Assembly (NCBI RefSeq): GCF_042651785.1
Contig: NZ_JBHSEC010000002.1
Coordinates: 255,877 to 319,876 of the forward strand
Length of the DNA stretch: 64,000 nucleotides
Reading direction: 5' to 3'
DNA from: Chungangia koreensis
GTDB taxonomy: Bacteria; Bacillota; Bacilli; Bacillales_A; Planococcaceae
Shown here: positions 36,565 to 46,339 of the stretch, in pieces
Position numbering within the stretch: position 1 is the stretch's first letter
How the letters are laid out: each line of letters opens with the position of its first letter
Position numbers and translations under genes: made by a program
The notes under the pieces: model-generated
Told to the model about the DNA's origin: nothing
Database searches by the model: none
What the model saw: the letters and a program-made list of their open reading frames with translations, nothing else

Positions 36565-38049
36565 TTATTTTAACTGGGTTGAATCCGAGAACTTCTTTTT
36601 CGCCTCACGTAGAGCAATTTCCGTATCACTGTGTGGAAATTTCGTGTTGCCGATAATTTGGTAATCCTCATGCCCTTTTCCAGCAAAGATGATCATATCT
36701 CCCGGTTCCGCCACTTCAATCGCATGTTTAACGGCTTCCGCACGGTCACCTATTAAAGCAAAATGATCATGTTGCATTCCTTTAGCGAGATCATTGATGA
36801 TACTGTCATATTCCTCATACCGTGGGTCGTCCGTCGTCAAAATTACATAGTCGGCAGCAGAAGCTTTCTCTGCCATCGTTGGTCTTTTCGATTTATCGCG
36901 GTTTCCACCCGTACCGATGAGGAATATCAACTTATTCTTTTCATACGGTTCAACCGAACTGATCGCCTTTTCGATCGCATCGGGCGTATGGGCGTAGTCA
37001 ACGAAAATGGAAATCGGGGCTTCCGTCTCCACCTTTTGCATACGGCCTTTAATAGGCGGGATTTCTCGAAGCTGTTCAACAATCATCTCCATTGGTAGCC
37101 CTTTTGCATATAATGCAGCTGCTGCAGCCAATGCATTTGAAACATTGAACTCACCGATCAGCCGCATTTTCACGTGGTAAGAACCAGAAGGCGTCTCCAT
37201 GTCAAAAGCCGTGCCTAACTCATCGACCTTAATATTCGTCCCTTTAAATAACGCGTCATTCCGGATTCCATAAGTTAAGACAGGGAATGATGTCATTTCC
37301 ATCATTCGCGCAGACCAAGGATCATCCGCATTCAGTACAGCGAATTTTTGTTTTTCAAAATCCTGCCCTAACTGGGCAAATAAAAGACCTTTCGCCTGAC
37401 CATACCGTTCCATCGTACCATGGAAGTCGAGATGGTCATGAGTGAGATTCGTAAAGACGGCAATATCAAAATCCACTCCAGCTAATCGTCCCTCTACAAG
37501 TCCATGGGAAGAAACCTCCATGATCATGGACTGGCAGTCTTCTGCTACAGCCTGGTGTATCATTTGCTGAGTTGAAAGCACATCACTAGTTGTATTGGCT
37601 GATTCGTATAGGATTCCATTCAGATTAAAGCCTATTGTTCCCGAAAGAGCAGAACGCTCACCCGTGTTTTGTAATATTTGATGGATAATGCCGCTTACGC
37701 TCGTTTTTCCATTCGTTCCGGTTACCCCGATCATCGTCATTTTCTTCGACGGATATCGATAGTATGCGGAAGCTAACCAACCAATTGCGCGATGTGTATT
37801 TTGGACGAGTACAAGTGCCGCTTTTGAAAAATCGATCTCCACTTCTCTCTCGGCTACAATGATCCTCGCTCCGTTGGCTATCGCCTGGTCAACAAAATCA
37901 TGGCCGTCTACAGTGAATCCTTTTATGCACACAAACATGCCCCCAGGGAGGACACTGCGTGAGTCGACAGCTAAATCTTCCACTTCTTCCGGAAGCGTTC
38001 CTAAAACCTGTTTAACTAAAAGGCAGTTTAGAAGTTCCTTTGTCAGCAT
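36565..38049 (-). CDS. murE: UDP-MurNAc-tripeptide synthetase (MurE)
   Basis: 494 residues: N-terminal UDP-MurNAc-binding domain, the central ATPase domain with GVTGTNGKTSV, the carbamylated-Lys region, FTNLTHDHLDFHGTME, and the C-terminal domain with GTGGNRDKSKRP. MurE adds the third amino acid of the peptidoglycan stem. The substrate motif that is DNPR in meso-diaminopimelate ligases reads DDPR here (residues 407-410). It is not in a dcw cluster; instead it follows an M42 peptidase gene by three bases, with a GGAGGG site. Confidence 0.92.
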   Translation of the reverse strand: MLTKELLNCLLVKQVLGTLPEEVEDLAVDSRSVLPGGMFVCIKGFTVDGHDFVDQAIANGARIIVAEREVEIDFSKAALVLVQNTHRAIGWLASAYYRYPSKKMTMIGVTGTNGKTSVSGIIHQILQNTGERSALSGTIGFNLNGILYESANTTSDVLSTQQMIHQAVAEDCQSMIMEVSSHGLVEGRLAGVDFDIAVFTNLTHDHLDFHGTMERYGQAKGLLFAQLGQDFEKQKFAVLNADDPWSARMMEMTSFPVLTYGIRNDALFKGTNIKVDELGTAFDMETPSGSYHVKMRLIGEFNVSNALAAAAALYAKGLPMEMIVEQLREIPPIKGRMQKVETEAPISIFVDYAHTPDAIEKAISSVEPYEKNKLIFLIGTGGNRDKSKRPTMAEKASAADYVILTTDDPRYEEYDSIINDLAKGMQHDHFALIGDRAEAVKHAIEVAEPGDMIIFAGKGHEDYQIIGNTKFPHSDTEIALREAKKKFSDSTQLK

Positions 38050-38052
38050 TCA

Positions 38053-39114
38053 TCATCCCTCCTGCTTTTCACTCATGGGTGATGTGACATAGGCATACAG
38101 CAATGCATATGTGGCTTTCAACGAATCTACATGTGTCCGTTCAAACGCATGGGAAGCTTCGATTCCCGGCCCGAATAAAGCATGCTTCACATCAAAGCCA
38201 GCACGAATCGCCGCAGAAGCATCAGAGCCATAATAAGGATAGATATCCAACTTGTAATCGATCGCATTTTGCTCTGCCAATCCGACAAGCGACCGTGTCA
38301 ATTCATAATGGTAAGGTCCGCTTGAATCCTTAGCACATATGGACACTGTGTATTCGTCAGATTCCTGTCCGTCACCGATTGCCCCCATATCGACAGCAAT
38401 ATACTCTACAGTTTCTGCAGGAATATTTGAATTTCCGCCATAACCGATTTCTTCATTGTTTGAAATATAAAAATGAGTAGTATGCGGGAGAGCCGTCTCT
38501 TCTTCTTTAATAGCCTTCATCAATTGTAAAAGAAGTGTAGTACTCGCTTTGTCGTCTAAATGACGGGATTTTATGAATCCTGAATCTGTGTATTCGAATC
38601 TCGGGTCAAACGACACAAAATCACCGACACTAATTCCAAGTGCTTTTACGTCATCGGCATTAAAAACTTTTTCATCAATACGGACTTCGATGTTTTCTGC
38701 ACTTCGTTCCGCTTTTGCAGAGTCTTTATATACATGGACAGTTGTTTGGTGCATCAAGATCGTCCCGCGGACAGTCCCTTTAGCTGTATGTATATAACAA
38801 GACTCACCTTCTACCGCATTCCAATTGAAGCCGCCGACCATCGTCAGTTTCAAACGTCCGCTGCTTTTAATCTCCTTCACCATCGCCCCAAGTGTATCTG
38901 TGTGGGCTGTCAGTAAGCGATGACGACTTTGATCTTTCCCTTCAATTGTCGCAATCAGTGCGCCTTTGTTCGTCTTTTTGAATGAAATGCCATTTTTTAT
39001 GAAGAAATTAGACATATATTCCATAATTTCATTTGTATAACCGGAAGGGCTTGGAATGTTCACGAGTTTCTCTAACAACGCAACTGTTTCCTGCTCCTTG
39101 AATTGAATTGTCAT
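38053..39114 (-). CDS. M42-family metallo-aminopeptidase
   Basis: 353 residues of the M42 (TET/FrvX/YsdC-like) family. Metal-ligand motifs are AHTDTLG (first His), SRHLDDKAS (bridging Asp), ISNNEEIGYGG (catalytic Glu-Glu) and VDMGAIGDG (Asp), with the final His in GIEASHAFERTH. Members form large cytosolic particles that trim peptides from the N-terminus. Co-transcribed with murE; whether the pairing has meaning for peptidoglycan peptide recycling is unknown. Confidence 0.88.
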   Translation of the reverse strand: MTIQFKEQETVALLEKLVNIPSPSGYTNEIMEYMSNFFIKNGISFKKTNKGALIATIEGKDQSRHRLLTAHTDTLGAMVKEIKSSGRLKLTMVGGFNWNAVEGESCYIHTAKGTVRGTILMHQTTVHVYKDSAKAERSAENIEVRIDEKVFNADDVKALGISVGDFVSFDPRFEYTDSGFIKSRHLDDKASTTLLLQLMKAIKEEETALPHTTHFYISNNEEIGYGGNSNIPAETVEYIAVDMGAIGDGQESDEYTVSICAKDSSGPYHYELTRSLVGLAEQNAIDYKLDIYPYYGSDASAAIRAGFDVKHALFGPGIEASHAFERTHVDSLKATYALLYAYVTSPMSEKQEG

Positions 39115-39234
39115 AAGTCAAAACCTCCACTTTTTACGATGATAACAAAAAACAACATTTTCCGACAAAGAATTTTCGTGTATGATGGGTACATACGTAA
39201 AAACTTCCCAATATTTGCCGACTGAGGTTCAAAC

Positions 39235-40830
39235 ATGAATTACTACTCTTTACTTTACAACAAGAATATAGCAACCATAAGCCTTTTTATCCTTGGCTCA
39301 CTGCTTCACCTCATAGCGATGCCTATCTTTCCGCAAGAGTTTACAGTCACAACTCCTTATTACTGTTTACTATTTGGAGCGATCATGTATTTCGTATGCA
39401 TAAAAAGGAAAAATTGCTGCCCGTTTATGTGGATTATGATCATCGGCAGTAATCTTGCCGTTTTCCACTTGAATGTAACGGCACCCCTTTTTGTCCATAC
39501 CCTATTTTTCATTGTGCCTTTTATTCTAAGCGGGATCTATAATATCCCCCGTCTTAATATTACTCTTTTATGTTTAACATTGGTAGAGAGCACCTACTTG
39601 TATTTAAGTTACAAAGAAACTTATTTCTCGACCATCCAGATTTATGATCTTTATGCGGTATTCATCTTATTTGCTTATATAGTTAGCATTTCATTCGTGA
39701 AAGCCCTCATCACAAGAGCTACTTGGAACGGCATCACAAAGGAACGGGATACAATGGAGAATCGATACACTTCCAAGCAGAACTTCCTTCGTCTTTTTAT
39801 TGAGCATACGAATGATGCCATCGCTATATTCGATTTGGATGATTCCATCATGGAAGTAAATCCGGCCTTTGAAAAAATGTACGGTTGGTCTCGGGAGGAA
39901 TGTATCGGAAACAAACTCCCGTTATATCCGGAGTACCGAAGAGAAGATGTACGGCGCCGTTCCAGAATGGTCCGTAAAGGTGAGAGTTTCCAAATGCTTG
40001 AAGTGAAAGATGTTAAAAGGGACGGCACAGTAATGGATGTGCAATTGACACTTAATCCGATTTTCAATGAAAAGGGAGACGTCATCGCCACGTCATTGAT
40101 TGCTCGAGATATCTCTTTTAAAGTAGAAAAAGAAAGACTGACTCTTGAAGCAGAAAAGTTGAAGGTTGCTGGAGAGATGGCTGCTGGGGTTGCTCATGAA
40201 ATCCGTAATCCGATGACAGTCATTTCCAGTTTCGTACAAATGATGAATGCCGAGCGACATAATCCGTATCGGGAGTATACCGCAGTAGTTGAAACTGAAT
40301 TGAAGCGGATCGATGAGATTCTCAGTGAGTACTTAGTTCTTGCCAAACCAAGTGCAACCATCAAATCTGACCTGAACCTTCATAAATTAATCAGTGATGT
40401 CATGATTTTATTCGGGCCGGAAATGAACAACCGGAAAATTACGGCGACTGTCGATTCAGTGGCTGCCTGTGCAGAAGTAGTTGCCGAAGAGAAGATGATG
40501 AAGCAGTTGTTCATCAATCTGTTGAAAAATTCGATTGAAGCTGTTGAAAATGCAGGGATCATTCAAGTAAAAATAGAAAATCAGAATGATCACTTCATTG
40601 ATATCACCATTACGGATAACGGGGTTGGAATGAGTGAGGAAGTTCTAAATAAGGTCTTTGAACCTTTTTATACGACTAAAGAAGCTGGAACAGGTCTTGG
40701 TATGATGATTTCACAAAAAATCATAAATGATCACGGTGGTAAAATTCATATTGAGAGTGAAATGGACGTAGGCACTTCCATTAAGGTTACACTACCGGTT
40801 GTTCCTACAAATTCACCCGTATACGCATAA
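39235..40830 (+). CDS. Membrane PAS sensor histidine kinase (KinB/KinC-like)
   Basis: 531 residues. About five or six membrane helices fill residues 10-160, then a PAS domain (about 180-300), the H-box VAHEIRNPMTVISSF, and an HATPase domain (NLLKNSIEAVENAG, DNGVGMS, GTGLGM). The H-box again is of the Spo0-phosphorelay kinase class. A multi-helix input with one PAS is a mix of KinB and KinC. It is an orphan kinase gene ending at a bidirectional terminator. Confidence 0.85.
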   Translation: MNYYSLLYNKNIATISLFILGSLLHLIAMPIFPQEFTVTTPYYCLLFGAIMYFVCIKRKNCCPFMWIMIIGSNLAVFHLNVTAPLFVHTLFFIVPFILSGIYNIPRLNITLLCLTLVESTYLYLSYKETYFSTIQIYDLYAVFILFAYIVSISFVKALITRATWNGITKERDTMENRYTSKQNFLRLFIEHTNDAIAIFDLDDSIMEVNPAFEKMYGWSREECIGNKLPLYPEYRREDVRRRSRMVRKGESFQMLEVKDVKRDGTVMDVQLTLNPIFNEKGDVIATSLIARDISFKVEKERLTLEAEKLKVAGEMAAGVAHEIRNPMTVISSFVQMMNAERHNPYREYTAVVETELKRIDEILSEYLVLAKPSATIKSDLNLHKLISDVMILFGPEMNNRKITATVDSVAACAEVVAEEKMMKQLFINLLKNSIEAVENAGIIQVKIENQNDHFIDITITDNGVGMSEEVLNKVFEPFYTTKEAGTGLGMMISQKIINDHGGKIHIESEMDVGTSIKVTLPVVPTNSPVYA

Positions 40831-40833
40831 AAA

Positions 40834-40869
40834 AGATCAAGATTTGCCTCTTTGGCTAATCTTGATCTC
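40834..40869. terminator. Bidirectional terminator between kinase and aldehyde dehydrogenase
   Basis: Perfect 11-bp stem AGATCAAGATT / AATCTTGATCT between convergent genes. Confidence 0.9.
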
Positions 40870-40879
40870 TTTCTTTTCG

Positions 40880-42268
40880 TTAGTTAAACATTGACCGAAC
40901 TAACTTGATTTTATTTTTATATGGCGGGTACGCAATCTTTAATGGGATCGTAGTATTCTTTTTCATAATCGATTTCGCGTGAGTGAACGATTCAAAGCTG
41001 TATTTGCCATGGTAGGCATTTAATCCGGAATTCCCGACTCCACCAAAAGGCAAGTTTACATTGCCGACATGAGAAATGGTGTCATTGATGCAGCCTCCTC
41101 CGAATGGTAATTCGTTCAGAAAGAAGTTCTCAGCCTTTTGGTTCTCGGTGAACATATATGCAGCCAGCGGTTTTGGACGCTGACGGATTTGGTGAACAAT
41201 CTCGCCTAAATTGTCGTATGTCATAATCGGTAAAATCGGTCCAAAGATTTCATCTTCCATTGACGGGTTGTCCCATCCGATGCCATCTAAAATAGTCGGC
41301 TCGATAAACAAATCATTCCGATCGGTCCTGCCGCCAAAGACGATGTTATTCTGCTCTTTACGTAGAATTCCCTCAAGGCGATCGAAATGGCGTTCATTAA
41401 TGATGCGAACAAAATCCGGACTTGCTTGTGTATCGTGGCCATAGAAGTCTTCGATTGTCCGGGTTAATTTTTTCAGGAATTTGTCCCTTACAGAATGATG
41501 CACAAGGACGTAATCAGGTGCAACACATGTCTGCCCAGCATTTGTGAACTTGCCCCAGGCAATCCGTTCAGCCGCCCGTTGAATATTCGCCGTCTGATCG
41601 ACGATAGCTGGACTTTTTCCTCCAAGTTCCAGCGTCAGTGGCGTCAAACGCTCGGATGCAGCCCTCATGATCACCTTGCCGACGCTGACACTTCCCGTAA
41701 AGAAAATATAGTCAAACGGTGCATGGATCAGGACTGTCGTTTCTTCTTTTTCTCCCTCTACAACTCGTACATATTCTGGTTCAAATGTTGATGAAAGCAT
41801 TTTTCTAATGACTGCACTCGTATGGACAGCCATTTCAGACGGTTTTACTATCGCACAATTGCCCCCTGCGATTGCACCGATTAGCGGCTCCATAACAAGT
41901 TGGAATGGATAGTTGAAAGGAGCAATAATTAGAACCGAACCATACGGCTCACGCACGATGAAACTCTTCGCCGGTTGTAAGTGAATCGGCGTTTTAACCT
42001 GTTCTATTTTCATCCAGTCATCTAAATTCCGAACCATAGTATCGATACTATCTAAAACGAAACCAACTTCCGTTACGTATGCTTCGAACTCACTTTTGCG
42101 CAAGTCCTTCCACAACGCCTGAAGAATTTCAGCTTCATATATTTTAATGGTTTCTTTCAAACGAAGAAGCCGTTCCTTCCGAAAATCGGAGCTTTTCGTT
42201 ACACCTGTGTAATAAAACCTCTTTTGCTTGTCCAACATAACGGCAACATCTTTTTCCGTAAAATTCAT
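40880..42268 (-). CDS. Aldehyde dehydrogenase (class 3, YwdH-like)
   Basis: 462 residues, the short membrane-associated class of aldehyde dehydrogenase. The cofactor loop is FTGSVSVGK, catalytic Glu in LELGGKSPAIV and catalytic Cys in NAGQTCVAPDYVL; the C-terminal PFGGVGNSGLNAYHGKYSF is typical. The family oxidises medium- and long-chain fatty aldehydes to acids. The gene is monocistronic. Confidence 0.9.
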   Translation of the reverse strand: MNFTEKDVAVMLDKQKRFYYTGVTKSSDFRKERLLRLKETIKIYEAEILQALWKDLRKSEFEAYVTEVGFVLDSIDTMVRNLDDWMKIEQVKTPIHLQPAKSFIVREPYGSVLIIAPFNYPFQLVMEPLIGAIAGGNCAIVKPSEMAVHTSAVIRKMLSSTFEPEYVRVVEGEKEETTVLIHAPFDYIFFTGSVSVGKVIMRAASERLTPLTLELGGKSPAIVDQTANIQRAAERIAWGKFTNAGQTCVAPDYVLVHHSVRDKFLKKLTRTIEDFYGHDTQASPDFVRIINERHFDRLEGILRKEQNNIVFGGRTDRNDLFIEPTILDGIGWDNPSMEDEIFGPILPIMTYDNLGEIVHQIRQRPKPLAAYMFTENQKAENFFLNELPFGGGCINDTISHVGNVNLPFGGVGNSGLNAYHGKYSFESFTHAKSIMKKNTTIPLKIAYPPYKNKIKLVRSMFN

Positions 42269-42340
42269 GGATTCACTCCCCTTCTACGGTATATTTTAGT
42301 GTCATATTCAACTGTTTGCAAAACATTGACTATAAAATAG

Positions 42341-42366
42341 ACTGCCCGGAACTTTCCGGGCAGTGT
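42341..42366 (-). terminator. Terminator of the cotJ operon
   Basis: Perfect stem ACTGCCCGGAA / TTCCGGGCAGT with a two-base loop, 64 bases past the stop of cotJC. Confidence 0.75.
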
Positions 42367-42429
42367 ATAGTAAACACTTTAAATGGCATGATCTATTTAG
42401 CCATTACAAAGTGGAATTTTGCGTTGAAA

Positions 42430-42999
42430 TTAGAAAATCTTCTTTTGATTACGATCTTCTTTAATCATTTCAACTGCTTCCCGGAACCTCATCGAATGGA
42501 TATTTTCACGTTCGCGCAAGAAGCGTAAAGAATCATTAATATCTGGATCATCGGAAATATCAATCAGCCATTGATATGTCGCTCTCGCTTTTTCCTCCGC
42601 TGCGATATCCTCATATAAGTCTGCAATCGGGTCTCCCTTTGCCTGAATATAGGTTGCTGTCCAAGGTGCGCCTGCCGCATTATGATAGAACAACGCATGG
42701 CCGTGGTTAACGAAGTGCTCCCCAAGCCCTGCCGCGACCAGTTGATCAGGGGTCGCATCTTTTGTCAGCTTGTAAACCATCGTTGCGATCATTTCCAAAT
42801 GAGCAAACTCTTCTGTCCCGATATCCGTTAGTAAGCCGACAACCTTATCAGGAATGGTGTACCTTTGATTCAAATAACGAAGGGCCGCTGCAAGCTCCCC
42901 ATCGGCACCACCATATTGCTCGATTAAATATTTCGCCAATCGCGGGTTACATTGGCTAACTTTCACTGGATATTGCAATTTTTTATCATATGTCCACAT
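42430..42999 (-). CDS. cotJC: Spore coat protein CotJC (manganese catalase-like)
   Basis: 189 residues, four-helix-bundle protein of the Mn-catalase family: metal-ligand helices TDIGTEEFAHLEM, EDIAAEEKARATY and RERENIHSMRF carry the expected Glu and His residues. In B. subtilis CotJC is part of the inner coat and depends on CotJA. It is the third gene of the cotJABC operon. The N-terminus MWTYDKKLQYPV is the usual one. Confidence 0.93.
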   Translation of the reverse strand: MWTYDKKLQYPVKVSQCNPRLAKYLIEQYGGADGELAAALRYLNQRYTIPDKVVGLLTDIGTEEFAHLEMIATMVYKLTKDATPDQLVAAGLGEHFVNHGHALFYHNAAGAPWTATYIQAKGDPIADLYEDIAAEEKARATYQWLIDISDDPDINDSLRFLRERENIHSMRFREAVEMIKEDRNQKKIF

Positions 43000-43015
43000 A
43001 GGATCGTCTCCTCCC

Positions 43016-43288
43016 TTAAATCTGCCATGGCCAAGGTGGCTGACTCCAGCGCCATCCAGCTTCCAGTAATTCTTTCGAAGGGACGGAATGCATATTCAGT
43101 GGACCGAATTGCTGTTCATATTCATGGCGCACATGCTTTGCCCATTTCGTCGCTTCTCTCCACTTAGTCAATGCTTCTAAGTCATTCGGATGGGTATCTA
43201 AATACAGCTGCCATTCCACAACCTCGAAATCGGCAATCTGCACTGCATTAAGCATCTCAAACTGTTGTTGGGAAATTCCGGTCGTCAT
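43016..43288 (-). CDS. cotJB: Spore coat assembly protein CotJB
   Basis: 90 residues of the CotJB family (IADFEVVEWQLYLDTHPND, then PLNMHSVPSKELLEAGWRW). Middle gene of cotJABC; it overlaps cotJA by four bases (ATGA). In B. subtilis the operon is transcribed in the mother cell. Confidence 0.9.
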   Translation of the reverse strand: MTTGISQQQFEMLNAVQIADFEVVEWQLYLDTHPNDLEALTKWREATKWAKHVRHEYEQQFGPLNMHSVPSKELLEAGWRWSQPPWPWQI

Positions 43289-43512
43289 GAGATGCCTTCC
43301 TCCTTGGAAAAGCCATCTACGAACATTGGCCAGAGAGTTCCATGCATGAGAGCAGCTTCAGGTGAGAACTGCTTAGCTCCCGCCGGCTGGAACGTATAGA
43401 ATAGTGGCGGAGGCAGGACATATTTTTTAACGACCATTGGTGGACACGGATTCAATCCGGAATTATATGGATAATAATAACCCCGAAATACGGACTGTCG
43501 TATTGTCATCAC
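43285..43512 (-). CDS. cotJA: Spore coat protein CotJA
   Basis: 75 residues, Pro- and Tyr-rich (YYYPYNSGLNPCPPMVVKKY), ending in the conserved LMHGTLWPMFVDGF. First gene of cotJABC. Upstream an inverted repeat CTCATGA / TCATGAG lies at 43544-43564. Confidence 0.88.
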   Translation of the reverse strand: MMTIRQSVFRGYYYPYNSGLNPCPPMVVKKYVLPPPLFYTFQPAGAKQFSPEAALMHGTLWPMFVDGFSKEEGIS

Positions 43513-43864
43513 TCCTCTGTGCTTATATTATGTAGGCAGTTCACTCATGACACGGCTTCATGAGTTCTTTTGAAATATTTAAAATAGAAGAATTTTATTT
43601 TTTTATTTTTTCTATACATGATTTTCAAATGGAACGGACATACTTAAAAGTACTCGGTGAGACAAAAAGAATCCGTGAATTTTGAAACAAAAACTTAATA
43701 TTGCATAAATCATCGGGAAAAACCCTGTTCCGGCAACTGTTTCCGCCCACTTTCCGAAATTGATCATTTCAAGTAAAGAAGGGATTACCAGTTATTTCCG
43801 AATTAAATATAGAAATGTTGGGTATAGAAGAGTACACTCAATTTAGAACAGGAGGAAATGAACC
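43513..43864. other. Intergenic region between cotJ and a small gene
   Basis: 352 AT-rich bases between divergent genes. The minus strand should hold the mother-cell promoter of cotJABC. A perfect 7-bp inverted repeat CTCATGA-N7-TCATGAG sits at 43544-43564. I could not match SigE -35/-10 elements with confidence. Confidence 0.45.
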
Positions 43865-44017
43865 ATGATGAAAACAGACAATAGTTGGTGGGAAACAATC
43901 TTTACAGGAAGCCTGTCATTAGGGATCAATAAGGAACGTTTAACTGAACTTGAACAGGAAAACTTCCTCTATTTCGAAGAGGATGAGGAACTTACGGAGG
44001 TTCCACAGACACAGTGA
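43865..44017 (+). CDS. Small acidic protein of unknown function
   Basis: 50 residues, starting with tandem Met (SWWETIFTGSLSLGINKERL, then an acidic tail EEDEELTEVPQTQ). A strong AGGAGG ribosome-binding site lies nine bases upstream and a terminator-like hairpin follows at about 44072-44105, so it is probably real although very short. No family recognised. Its position next to the spore coat operon might hint at a sporulation role. Confidence 0.6.
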   Translation: MMKTDNSWWETIFTGSLSLGINKERLTELEQENFLYFEEDEELTEVPQTQ

Positions 44018-44078
44018 TGCGGATGACAGTTGCCGGCCGCTTATACAAAAGAGGTTACATATGAAAAGCAGCTCCCCC

Positions 44079-45356
44079 TTATAAAGAAGAGGAAGCTGCA
44101 TTTTTTTGTTCAAAAATGTTGAAAATCACCCGGTAAAGGATTGCACTAATTACCGCGAGCAAGGCAATGATCATGAACGTCCAGAAAAAACCGAACCAAG
44201 CTGTCATCGGTATAGAAAGAGGTGCAATCATTCTCCCAATCGTATACCGCAAACTCGCAGCAGCAAAATACTGTCCCCGCTTATCCTCAGGCGCCAATTT
44301 CGAAATGAAACTTTGTTGGATCCCCGTTACGATCAACTCACCCAATGTGAAGAGGAACATCGCAATGACAAATATATAAAAATGTCCGAATAAACCGAAG
44401 ATGACCATCGAAATTGCATACAAAATGGAGGAAGTGAAAAATACATTCTTTTCTTTGAATCTTGTTACCCATTTTGTTAGTGAAACCGTCAAAAGAGCCA
44501 CAATTAATCCATTTTCAGAAATGATGAAACTGAATGCCTTTTCCCCTGTGATGATTAGTTCTTTGCCGAAAAATGTACCTAATGATTGTCTGTCGATCAC
44601 TTCAGACATATATACTGGCAGGAGAAGATCCAGCTGCATAAAAGTTTGAGCTATTAAAACTCCAGCGAAGATAAACAGCAAGAACAACTTGTCTTGCATA
44701 ATAATCCCGTATTCTTTCAATTGCATCTTAACTGCTCCTATAATTCCACTCGATTTCTCCTTCATGACCTGCATAGTCTCAGCAGCCAATGATTCTTTTG
44801 TAAACTTATATAGAATCCAAGACAGAAGCAGGCACACTGCAGAACCGAATAAAATCAAACCGAAACGATGCTGGAAGAAGAAAATCCCCCCTAAAATCGG
44901 TCCGATGACAACAGCAATATTTGTTGACGTATAGAAAACGGCAAATACCCCACTCCGATGCTCCTCCGGAACTAAGTCTGCCACAACCGCCTGACTTGCC
45001 GGCCAGTAAAACGAGCCGAAGACACCCGCCAACGTAAATCCGATGAATGCCAGCATAGGCGATTCAAGGAACGGTGAATTCCCGATTGCAAATAGAAGGA
45101 AGGATATTCCCTGCCCTGCCGCTGCAAAAACCATCATCGTCCGTCGCCCAAACCGGTCTGCACAATAACCGCCGACTAAATTGGCGGCTACCGAGAAGAC
45201 TTGTGAAATAATCATTAACATGCCTGCAGCCGTCTTTCCGAACTCATCGGCAAAATAAATCGCAAGGAACGGGAAGAACATCCAGAATGTTATATTCATG
45301 AATGCTTCTCCTATTAACCTTGCTTTCAAACTACGATCCCAATCTTTTATTCTCAT
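44079..45356 (-). CDS. Major facilitator superfamily transporter
   Basis: 425 residues with 12 membrane helices and the MFS motif A between helices 2 and 3 (GGYCADRFGRRTMM). It resembles drug-efflux MFS proteins (YfmO/YttB-like), with an extended loop in the middle (about 200-215). The ATG at 45356 has GGGG six bases upstream; a TTG four codons earlier is less likely. Substrate unknown. Confidence 0.85.
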   Translation of the reverse strand: MRIKDWDRSLKARLIGEAFMNITFWMFFPFLAIYFADEFGKTAAGMLMIISQVFSVAANLVGGYCADRFGRRTMMVFAAAGQGISFLLFAIGNSPFLESPMLAFIGFTLAGVFGSFYWPASQAVVADLVPEEHRSGVFAVFYTSTNIAVVIGPILGGIFFFQHRFGLILFGSAVCLLLSWILYKFTKESLAAETMQVMKEKSSGIIGAVKMQLKEYGIIMQDKLFLLFIFAGVLIAQTFMQLDLLLPVYMSEVIDRQSLGTFFGKELIITGEKAFSFIISENGLIVALLTVSLTKWVTRFKEKNVFFTSSILYAISMVIFGLFGHFYIFVIAMFLFTLGELIVTGIQQSFISKLAPEDKRGQYFAAASLRYTIGRMIAPLSIPMTAWFGFFWTFMIIALLAVISAILYRVIFNIFEQKNAASSSL

Positions 45357-45405
45357 GTTATACCCCAATGATGTTTTTCTCTTATCTTATCATTGTGAAT
45401 ATTGC

Positions 45406-46248
45406 TTACTCAATGCTTCTCCACAAATAAAGTGATGCATAGCTCATGAATGGTGTCCATTGTGGGAAGTGGGCAGCCATATCTTCAGCTTTCGGCTTAT
45501 CATCCAATCTCCAAAGTTTTTTAAGTGCATTCTGAAGCCCGATATCTGCAATCGGGAACAAATTAGGCCTTCCTAAACCGAAAAGAAGGAAATTCTGCGC
45601 AGTCCATGGACCGACGCCCCGGTAATGAGTGAGCGTACGGATCACTTCATCGTCATCGAGCAATGAAAGTGAATGGAGGTCAAGCTCTCCTTCTGCGACC
45701 GCCTTCGATAATCCAATGACATATTCCGCCTTTCGTGTACTGAACTGCATCTCACGGAGGGTTTCTGGCGTTAGCTCCGCTACCCGTTCCGGTTCTGGAT
45801 AGAACCAAACTCCGTCAACCTGGTGTCCGAAGGAGTGAACAAACCGCGTAGTTAATGTATGTGCAAATTTGAGATTTAATTGCTGATGGATAATGCTTTT
45901 TGCGAGCGAACCATAGAGATTGAACTCTCGCACAATCGGCGTCCCTCTATGTTCCTTGAAGATTTCTGCGAGATTAGTTTGTTGGAAGTGGTCATTAATG
46001 GGCTCTAAAGAGCGGTTGAAATGGAAGATTTCCTGAATGTGCTGGAATTCTTCCGGCGAATCTATCCCGTTAATTTCGAATACGGGACTCTCCATAGACC
46101 CCTTCCCTTGCACGGTCGCTACCTTATAGCCAGGCAAAGGAACCCTGACTTCTTTCCTCTCTTTATCAACAGCATGTAAAGGATCCAGCGACAGCCGATC
46201 CAACACTCTATCAAAATCGTACGGGAACGATAACTCAACTCTTTCCAT
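45406..46248 (-). CDS. alkA: DNA-3-methyladenine glycosylase II (AlkA)
   Basis: 280 residues, HhH-GPD superfamily base-excision glycosylase: the helix-hairpin-helix is LTHYRGVGPWTAQNFLLF and the catalytic Asp lies in FPIADIGLQNALK. It removes alkylated bases such as 3-methyladenine. The length is near that of B. subtilis AlkA. It ends the host region; the next gene is the tRNA used by the mobile element. Confidence 0.88.
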   Translation of the reverse strand: MERVELSFPYDFDRVLDRLSLDPLHAVDKERKEVRVPLPGYKVATVQGKGSMESPVFEINGIDSPEEFQHIQEIFHFNRSLEPINDHFQQTNLAEIFKEHRGTPIVREFNLYGSLAKSIIHQQLNLKFAHTLTTRFVHSFGHQVDGVWFYPEPERVAELTPETLREMQFSTRKAEYVIGLSKAVAEGELDLHSLSLLDDDEVIRTLTHYRGVGPWTAQNFLLFGLGRPNLFPIADIGLQNALKKLWRLDDKPKAEDMAAHFPQWTPFMSYASLYLWRSIE

Positions 46249-46339
46249 TCTTCTCTCCCCCAGATTCAGCGAACTTTTTTAAATTATAGCATTGACTTTG
46301 CACTTATTCTCGATATAATAGAACTTGTCCCAGATATTC

